DNA from: DASWUZ01 sp036401375
Lineage (GTDB): Bacteria > Acidobacteriota > Terriglobia > Terriglobales > Acidobacteriaceae
Direction of reading: 5' to 3'
Assembly: GCA_036401375.1 (NCBI GenBank)
Contig: DASWVB010000023.1
Location: forward strand, 1 to 64,000
Length of the DNA stretch: 64,000 nt
Below the pieces are notes generated by a model. The model saw only the letters and a list, made by a program, of their open reading frames with translations. It was not told where the DNA came from and made no database searches. Shown in pieces: positions 58,937 through 64,000 of this stretch; the stretch's first letter is position 1; each line of letters starts with the position of its first letter. Position numbers and translations under genes: made by a program.

Positions 58937-59892
58937 CAGAAGTAGCCCTCCCGCTTCTTGATCTCCATCGAGCCGTCCTGGTCATGGTCGATCACGCGAT
59001 TGGCCCGCTCAGACGACCGGAACGAGACCAGCTCCGCAATGATCTTCGGCAGCGTGTCCGCATCCGAGCGGATCGCACCCGTGCAGGGGCTGCAGCCAAG
59101 CGAACGCAGCCGGCAGCGCACCCACTGCTCCTCACCCGGCAGCGCCTGCACAAACGGCTGCTCCATCGGGATCAGGCTCTCACCCCGCACCAGCATCCGC
59201 CGCTCCTTCGCGAAGTAGAGCGGCACGATCGGTATCTCCTCCAGGTGGATGTAGTGCCATACGTCGAGCTCCGTCCAGTTCGACAGCGGAAACACCCGGA
59301 TGCTCTCCCCCGGCCCCGTCCGCCCGTTATAGATGTTCCACAATTCAGGGCGCTGGTTCTTCGGGTCCCACTGCCCTGCACGATCGCGAAACGAGAAGAT
59401 GCGCTCCTTCGCCCGCGACTTCTCCTCGTCGCGCCGCGCTCCGCCAAACGCCGCATCAAACCCATGCGCCCGCAGAGCATCGAGCAGCGCCGTCGTCTTC
59501 AGCAGCCCGCAGCAGCGCTGTGTCCCCAGGCGCACGGGATTCGTATCCTCCGCCAGCGCCTGCTCATTCCGCCACACCAGCAGCTCGAGCCCAAGCTCCC
59601 GCGTATAGCTGTCCCGAAACTCCAGCATCTCGCGAAACTTGTACCCCGTATCCACGTGCAGCAGGGGAAACGGGATCCGCCCCGGATGAAACGCCTTCTG
59701 CGCCAGGCGCAGCATCACCGAGGAGTCTTTACCGATCGAGTACAGCATCACCGGCTTCTCAAACTCCGCAGCCACCTCGCGGAAGATGTGAATGCTCTCC
59801 GCCTCGAGCAGCTTCAAATGGCTCAGCCGCGCAGCCGGCCCCGCGCCCGCCCCGCCCGCTAACGCTGAAGATCCAACCAACTGTGTTCCCAT
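58936..59892 (-). CDS. cysD: Sulfate adenylyltransferase small subunit
   Basis: The catalytic N-type ATP pyrophosphatase subunit that adenylates sulfate. The 318-aa product contains the PP-loop VMLYSIGKDSSVMLRLAQKA, FPLLHVDTGYKFREMLEFRD, GTQRCCGLLKTTALLDALRA, GGARRDEEKSRAKERIFSFR and GCSPCTGAIRSDADTLP. Start ATG 59892 has AGGAAAG upstream; the in-frame extension to 59985 is not credible. It heads cysD-cysN-cysH. Confidence 0.95.
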   Translation of the reverse strand: MGTQLVGSSALAGGAGAGPAARLSHLKLLEAESIHIFREVAAEFEKPVMLYSIGKDSSVMLRLAQKAFHPGRIPFPLLHVDTGYKFREMLEFRDSYTRELGLELLVWRNEQALAEDTNPVRLGTQRCCGLLKTTALLDALRAHGFDAAFGGARRDEEKSRAKERIFSFRDRAGQWDPKNQRPELWNIYNGRTGPGESIRVFPLSNWTELDVWHYIHLEEIPIVPLYFAKERRMLVRGESLIPMEQPFVQALPGEEQWVRCRLRSLGCSPCTGAIRSDADTLPKIIAELVSFRSSERANRVIDHDQDGSMEIKKREGYF

Positions 59893-60317
59893 GTGCACTT
59901 TCCTCGGGCCGCCTGTGCCCCACTCATCCCAGACACGATCGCGAAAGGGCGGCACTCCGCCCCAACTCGCCGCCCGCAGCCGCACGCAGCCCGCCGGCGG
60001 CCGGTATAGAAGACATAAAAAAACCCACGAGCCATTCCAAAGGCTGTGGGTGTTACTTACGCGGCTTACAAACTACGTCTAGCTGGCCTGCCACCCGCGC
60101 TCGCACCCTCGCCTCAACCCGCAACCGGCCATACAACAGCCGATCCCGGCAAAGCGACAACAGGAGACGCGCACCGCTGACAATCCAGACTCACTCATAC
60201 TCCTCAAGCATGTCCCATCCCGCACCCCCTGTCAATGCACCAACCACTCCGCCCTCACTCCCCCGCACCAAATGCTCACTCTGAATACTCCGCACCTCCT
60301 GAGACACGCAGCCATCT
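59893..60317. other. 425-nt gap between murG and cysD (leader of the cys operon)
   Basis: Read on the minus strand it contains a perfect TTGACA (60235-60230) without a good -10 at 17 nt (CATGCT), about 140 nt of GC-rich sequence able to fold, a T-run terminator (60022-60053) and then about 130 nt to cysD. No protein gene is convincing. The terminator may end the mur transcript or attenuate cysDNH. Confidence 0.5.
60018..60053 (-). terminator. Rho-independent terminator between murG and cysD
   Basis: On the minus strand: ACCCACAGCC, loop TTTGGAAT, GGCTCGTGGGT with one internal mismatch, followed by seven T. It lies 265 nt after the murG stop and 126 nt before cysD, facing leftward. Confidence 0.8.
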
Positions 60318-61424
60318 TCAACGCGCGCGAGCAAACGCAAGCCCCTCCACCATCCCGGCGATCCGCCGGGCAGCATCGGGTCGCGCCAGCGACCGGGCCC
60401 GCTCCCCCATCTCCACCAGCCGCGGACCATCGTTCAGCAAATCCACCAGCGACCCCAGCAAAGACTCCGGCGTAAGCCCGGACTCAACCAGCATCCGCGC
60501 ACCCCCAGCCTCGACCATCACCTCCGCATTCCGCCGCTGATGGTCGTCAGCAGCCTGCGGAAACGGAACCAGCAGCGAGGGCTTGCCGGCCGCTCCCAGC
60601 TCCGCAACTGTACTCGCACCACTGCGCGCGAGCACAAGATCGGCAGCCTCAAAGCGCCGCGGCATGTCCTCGAGAAACGCACTCACCGTCCAGCGGTCCG
60701 GCGGCGCACCGCTGGCCCTGTACGCCGCCTCCGTAGCCTCCGCATGCCGCGCACCCGCCTGGTGCAGGATCGTCAATCCCGTCACCTGCCTCAGCAGCCG
60801 CTCCGCAATCAGCGGCATCGCGATATTCAAAGCGCGCGCACCCTGGCTCCCGCCAAACACCAGCAGGCTCGGAGCACCGCCCGCCTGCCGCCGCGCCAGC
60901 CCAAAAAACTCGGCCCGCACCGGGATCCCCGTAACCTCCGCATTGCGGAAGTACCTGCGCCCGGGCTCAAAACTCACCGCCGCCGCGCTCACCCACCGCC
61001 CCACCAGCCTGTTCGCGAGGCCGGGAACAGCATTCGGCTCGAACGCCAGAGTAGGAATACGCCGCAGCAGCGCGGCCAACATCCCGGGCCCCGAAGCATA
61101 CCCCCCAACCCCGACCACCACCTGCGGCTTGAACTCACCCAGCAGCCGCAGGCACCGGACCACCCCCGCCGGCAGGTCGAGCCCCGTACGCACCCGCGTC
61201 ATCAGGCTCACACCCTTGAGCTGCCCCACGTGGATCAGATCCAGCCCATAACCCGCCGCAGGAACCAGCCGCGTCTCAAACCCGCGCTCCGTCCCCAGGA
61301 AGCGAACCTCCGCCCCATGATGCAGGCGAAGCTCGTCCGCGATCGCGAGCCCGGGAATCACATGCCCGCCCGTCCCACCCCCCGCGATCAGCACCCGCAG
61401 CGCGCCGCGAACAGGCGACTCCAT
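60318..61424 (-). CDS. murG: UDP-GlcNAc:undecaprenyl-pyrophosphoryl-MurNAc-pentapeptide GlcNAc transferase
   Basis: Converts lipid I to lipid II on the inner face of the membrane. The 368-aa protein shows the GT28 motifs LIAGGGTGGHVIPGLAIADE, VVVGVGGYASGPGMLAAL, TLAFEPNAVPGLANRLVG, SLLVFGGSQGARALN and LARSGASTVAELGAAGKPSL, VPFPQAADDHQRRNAEVM. ATG 61424 is 5 nt after the ftsW stop. An in-frame extension through ftsW to 62021 is rejected. It is the last gene of the murD-ftsW-murG run here. Confidence 0.95.
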   Translation of the reverse strand: MESPVRGALRVLIAGGGTGGHVIPGLAIADELRLHHGAEVRFLGTERGFETRLVPAAGYGLDLIHVGQLKGVSLMTRVRTGLDLPAGVVRCLRLLGEFKPQVVVGVGGYASGPGMLAALLRRIPTLAFEPNAVPGLANRLVGRWVSAAAVSFEPGRRYFRNAEVTGIPVRAEFFGLARRQAGGAPSLLVFGGSQGARALNIAMPLIAERLLRQVTGLTILHQAGARHAEATEAAYRASGAPPDRWTVSAFLEDMPRRFEAADLVLARSGASTVAELGAAGKPSLLVPFPQAADDHQRRNAEVMVEAGGARMLVESGLTPESLLGSLVDLLNDGPRLVEMGERARSLARPDAARRIAGMVEGLAFARAR

Positions 61425-61429
61425 CGCGC

Positions 61430-62521
61430 TCAGTCGATCTCCCGCGTCACGTTCAGCAGCACCCCGATGGAGGCCAGCATGATAAACAGCGAGGTCCCGC
61501 CATAAGAGATGAAAGGCAGAGTAATCCCCTTCGTCGGCACCAGCGCAAGCACCACGCTGATGTTGAAAAACGCCTGGATCAAAATCGTACTCGTCAGCCC
61601 GAACGCTAGGAAGCGCGCAAACGGGTCCTTCGAAAGCAGCGCCGCCCGCATCCCCCGGTAGCCCAGCGCGAGGAAGAGCGAGACCACCACCAGCGCCCCG
61701 AACAACCCCAGCTCCTCCGAGATGTTGGCGAAGATGAAGTCGGTATGCGGCTCCGGCAGGTAAAAGAGCTTCTGCCGCCCCTCCATGAAGCCGAGCCCTC
61801 GCAGGCCGCCCGTCCCAACCGCGATCAGCGACTGTATCGTGTGAAATCCGCTGCCCTGCGGGTCGGCCTCCGGATGCAGGAACGCCAGCATGCGCCGCCG
61901 CCGCCACGGCACTCGAAACAGCAGGAAATACAGCACCGGCATGGCGGCCGCGCTCGCATACAGCAGGTACTTTACGTTCAGCCCCGCGAGGTAGAGCATC
62001 AGCGCCGTCACCCCCGCGCAAACTAGCGCCGTCCCCAGGTCAGGCTCCTTCACGATCAGCCCGATGAAGATCAGGCTCGGCAGCGCTGCCGGAATGATCG
62101 TCCCCCGCCAGTCCCCCATCGTGCCCATGCGCTTATGCAGAAACCACGCCAGGAACAGCACCAGCGCCGGCTTGGCCAGCTCCGACGGCTGCGCCTGCAG
62201 CGGACCGAACTTGATCCAGCGATGCGTCGCATGCGAGTCATGCATCGCAAACGCCGCCAGCAGGCACACCGTCGTAAACGCGATCGCCGGGAACACCACA
62301 TTGGGATTGTTGTAGCGGCGATAATCCACCCGCATCAGCCAAGTCATCGCGGCCAGCCCGAGCACCGCCCAGATCGCCTGCCGCACGACGAAGTTGTAAG
62401 GCGAGTTATAGCGCGCCTGCGCCATCACCGCCGACGCGCTGAAGACCATCGCCAGCCCGATCACCACCAGCAGCAGCACGATGCCGAAGAGCCATTTATC
62501 CACCCCGACGCGCTTCGCCAT
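61430..62521 (-). CDS. ftsW: SEDS-family cell-division peptidoglycan polymerase
   Basis: A ten-helix glycosyltransferase that polymerises lipid II at the septum. The 363-aa protein begins DKWLFGIVLLLVVIGLAMVF and has HRWIKFGPLQAQPSELAKPA, GLIVKEPDLGTALVC, LPEPHTDFIFANISEELGLF and the C-terminal PTKGITLPFISYGGTSLFI. The Asp of KEPDLGTA matches the family's catalytic site. Position between murD and murG supports FtsW rather than RodA. TGATG overlap with the murD stop gives translational coupling. Confidence 0.94.
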   Translation of the reverse strand: MAKRVGVDKWLFGIVLLLVVIGLAMVFSASAVMAQARYNSPYNFVVRQAIWAVLGLAAMTWLMRVDYRRYNNPNVVFPAIAFTTVCLLAAFAMHDSHATHRWIKFGPLQAQPSELAKPALVLFLAWFLHKRMGTMGDWRGTIIPAALPSLIFIGLIVKEPDLGTALVCAGVTALMLYLAGLNVKYLLYASAAAMPVLYFLLFRVPWRRRRMLAFLHPEADPQGSGFHTIQSLIAVGTGGLRGLGFMEGRQKLFYLPEPHTDFIFANISEELGLFGALVVVSLFLALGYRGMRAALLSKDPFARFLAFGLTSTILIQAFFNISVVLALVPTKGITLPFISYGGTSLFIMLASIGVLLNVTREID

Positions 62522-63885
62522 CAGGCCGCGTCCCTTCGCGCCAGCACCAGCTCTTTGAATACCCGTCCGCGATGTTCATAGTTCTCGAACTGGTCAAAGC
62601 TCGAGCACGCCGGAGCCAGCAGCACCACCTCGCCAGCCTGCGCCGCCGCACCCGCCCGCGCGACCGCCTCCTCAAGCGTTCCAACGCTCAGGATCGCAGC
62701 CGCTCCCGCAATCTGGCCCTCGATCTTCGCCGCCGCCGCGCCGATCGTATACACCGCCCGCACCCGCTCCCGCAGCAGCTCGTTCAGCTGGCTGTAGTCG
62801 GAGTTCTTGTCCTTGCCGCCGAGTATCAGGTGAACACCCCCCTCAAACGACTGCAGAGCCTTCATCGCCGCGTCCACATTGGTCGCCTTCGAATCGTTGT
62901 ACCAGGCCACGCCATTGATCGTGGCAACGAGCTCCAGGCGATGCTCGACCGCGGTGAAGGCCCCCACCGCCCTGCGGATCGACGCCGCCGGCACCCCCGC
63001 CAGCCGCGTAGCGCAGACCGCCGCCAGCACGTTCTCCACATTGTGCGCGCCCCGCAGCGGAATCTCCGCCACATCGACAATGTGCTCCAGCTCCGCAGCC
63101 AGCGCCGCGCGGAAGACGATCGCACCGTCCCGCACAAACGCGCCCCTCTCGATTCCCTCGCTCCGGCTGAAGTAGTAGACCTCGCCCGGCGCCCGGCCCG
63201 CGCTCGCCCGCGCGACAGGGTCGTCCGCGTTCAGCACCACCACGTCCTCCGCACGCTGATGCGCAAAGATGCGCTCCTTCGCCGCAACATAATTCTCAAA
63301 CGTGCCATGCCGATCCAGGTGGTCAGGAGTGATGTTCAAAATCACCGCAATATCCGGCCTGAAATCCACCGTCGTCTCGAGTTGAAAGCTCGACACCTCC
63401 AGCACCGACCAGCCCTCCTCCACGCTCTCGCTCACCAGCGCGATCACCGGGACCCCGATGTTGCCGCCGACCGTCACCCGCATCCCGCCGGCCTGCATGA
63501 TCCTGCCGCACAGAGTCGTCGTCGTCGTCTTGCCGTTCGAGCCGGTGATAACCAGCATCCTGCCCTTCAAGAATCGCGCCGCCAGCTCAACCTCGCCAAT
63601 CACCAGCACGCCGGATCCCCGCACCTGCGCTAGCTCAGGAGTATCGAGCGGAACCCCCGGGCTGACCACGATCAGATCCTGCCGCCGAAAGGTAAGCAGC
63701 CCATGCCCGCCCGCCTCGACCGCGATTCCCTCCTCAAGCAGCGTCGGAATCTCCTGCTGCAACGCGTCCGCGCTGCGAACATCGGACACGGTGACGCGCG
63801 CTCCCTGCCGCCGCAGAAACAGCGCCGCCGCCAGCCCCGACTTGCCCAGCCCCACGACCAGGATCTTCCTGTTCTTTAACTCCAT
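62521..63885 (-). CDS. murD: UDP-N-acetylmuramoyl-L-alanine--D-glutamate ligase
   Basis: Adds D-glutamate to UDP-MurNAc-L-Ala. The 454-aa protein has the N-terminal Rossmann part ILVVGLGKSGLAAALFLRRQ, the ATP loop LVITGSNGKTTTTTL, NITPDHLDRHGTFENYVAAK, HNVENVLAAVCATRLAGV, VEHRLELVATINGVAWYNDS, KATNVDAAMKAL, ILGGKDKNSDY and LAPACSSFDQFENYEHRGRV. Intact and full length. Downstream ftsW overlaps by one base. mraY would be expected further upstream, beyond the window edge; the last 115 nt of the window show no recognisable gene. Confidence 0.95.
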   Translation of the reverse strand: MELKNRKILVVGLGKSGLAAALFLRRQGARVTVSDVRSADALQQEIPTLLEEGIAVEAGGHGLLTFRRQDLIVVSPGVPLDTPELAQVRGSGVLVIGEVELAARFLKGRMLVITGSNGKTTTTTLCGRIMQAGGMRVTVGGNIGVPVIALVSESVEEGWSVLEVSSFQLETTVDFRPDIAVILNITPDHLDRHGTFENYVAAKERIFAHQRAEDVVVLNADDPVARASAGRAPGEVYYFSRSEGIERGAFVRDGAIVFRAALAAELEHIVDVAEIPLRGAHNVENVLAAVCATRLAGVPAASIRRAVGAFTAVEHRLELVATINGVAWYNDSKATNVDAAMKALQSFEGGVHLILGGKDKNSDYSQLNELLRERVRAVYTIGAAAAKIEGQIAGAAAILSVGTLEEAVARAGAAAQAGEVVLLAPACSSFDQFENYEHRGRVFKELVLARRDAA

Positions 63886-64000
63886 CGTTCCCGTCTTCTC
63901 AAAGCCCGCTTTGCCGTCTCGCCCCAGATCCGCAGCCAGTCAGGACCGCTGTCCGCCCCCGACCAGCCATTCTCACACGCCGCCCTCACCGGCCGCCGGA

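Noticed and set aside
60318..62021. A 567-codon frame that would extend MurG upstream
   Set aside because: The extra 199 residues are an out-of-frame reading of ftsW; the MurG start block begins at 61424.
63886..64000. The 3' end of mraY at the window edge
   Set aside because: None of the three frames on the minus strand shows the expected MraY C-terminus; left unassigned.

Overview
The window looks like chromosomal core DNA of a GC-rich Acidobacteriaceae-type (Terriglobia) bacterium. The pointers are the gene families present: a large DUF1800 protein, a fused LptF-LptG permease, a WxxGxW lipoprotein with a Gln/Ala-rich tail, a bacteriophytochrome cyclase/phosphodiesterase, polyphosphate glucokinase and HemQ-type haem synthesis. 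This is inference from gene content; there is no rRNA or other phylogenetic marker. I saw no phage, insertion sequence, CRISPR array, tRNA or rRNA.

Layout. 1-9.1 kb (+): secreted GH31 glycosidase, VanW-glycosyltransferase fusion, small conserved protein, TPM-domain protein, LemA, DUF1800 protein. 9.3-13.1 kb (-): haem oxygenase and bacteriophytochrome as a coupled pair (biliverdin light sensor with c-di-GMP output). 13.4-19.5 kb (+): two-component system, fused lipopolysaccharide-export permease LptFG, and an MsbA-like ABC exporter. 19.5-24.6 kb: YjbQ, TPR protein, endonuclease III-like protein, RdgB, and 2-oxoglutarate dehydrogenase E1 on the other strand. 24.8-31.0 kb (+): penicillin-acylase-type Ntn hydrolase, PTPS-related membrane protein, farnesyl-diphosphate-synthase-like enzyme, MIP18-family protein. 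31.1-35.9 kb: small proteins, an acetyltransferase, the WxxGxW lipoprotein and VanZ. 36.0-46.5 kb (-): two APC permeases, ThiE and a GH35-like glycosidase in one run; then HTH protein, CopG-type antitoxin, PepP/PepQ, AccB, AccC and DUF2809. 46.8-56.2 kb: GT-C membrane protein, polyphosphate glucokinase, DUF72, FNT channel, RNB exonuclease, HemQ and an AI-2E-family permease with an extra C-terminal domain. 56.4-59.9 kb (-): assimilatory sulfate activation and reduction cysD-cysN-cysH. 60.3-63.9 kb (-): murD-ftsW-murG of the division and cell-wall cluster.

Functional threads. MurD, FtsW, MurG, LptFG, MsbA-like, FPP synthase (lipid-carrier precursor), AccB and AccC all serve envelope construction. 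CysD, CysN and CysH form a sulfate-to-sulfite route that appears to bypass APS kinase, and the CysN tail looks like a decayed APS-kinase domain. Many neighbouring genes are coupled by 1-8 nt start/stop overlaps.

The most distinctive features are at the DNA level. First, there are at least ten short tandem arrays (12-16 nt units). They sit in intergenic gaps near gene starts or inside coding regions as in-frame peptide repeats, and several share a TCAGC core. Second, a perfect inverted repeat overlays the promoter of a small HTH/CopG operon. Third, two consecutive genes seem to start at CTG. Fourth, a T-run terminator lies in the long leader of the cys operon.
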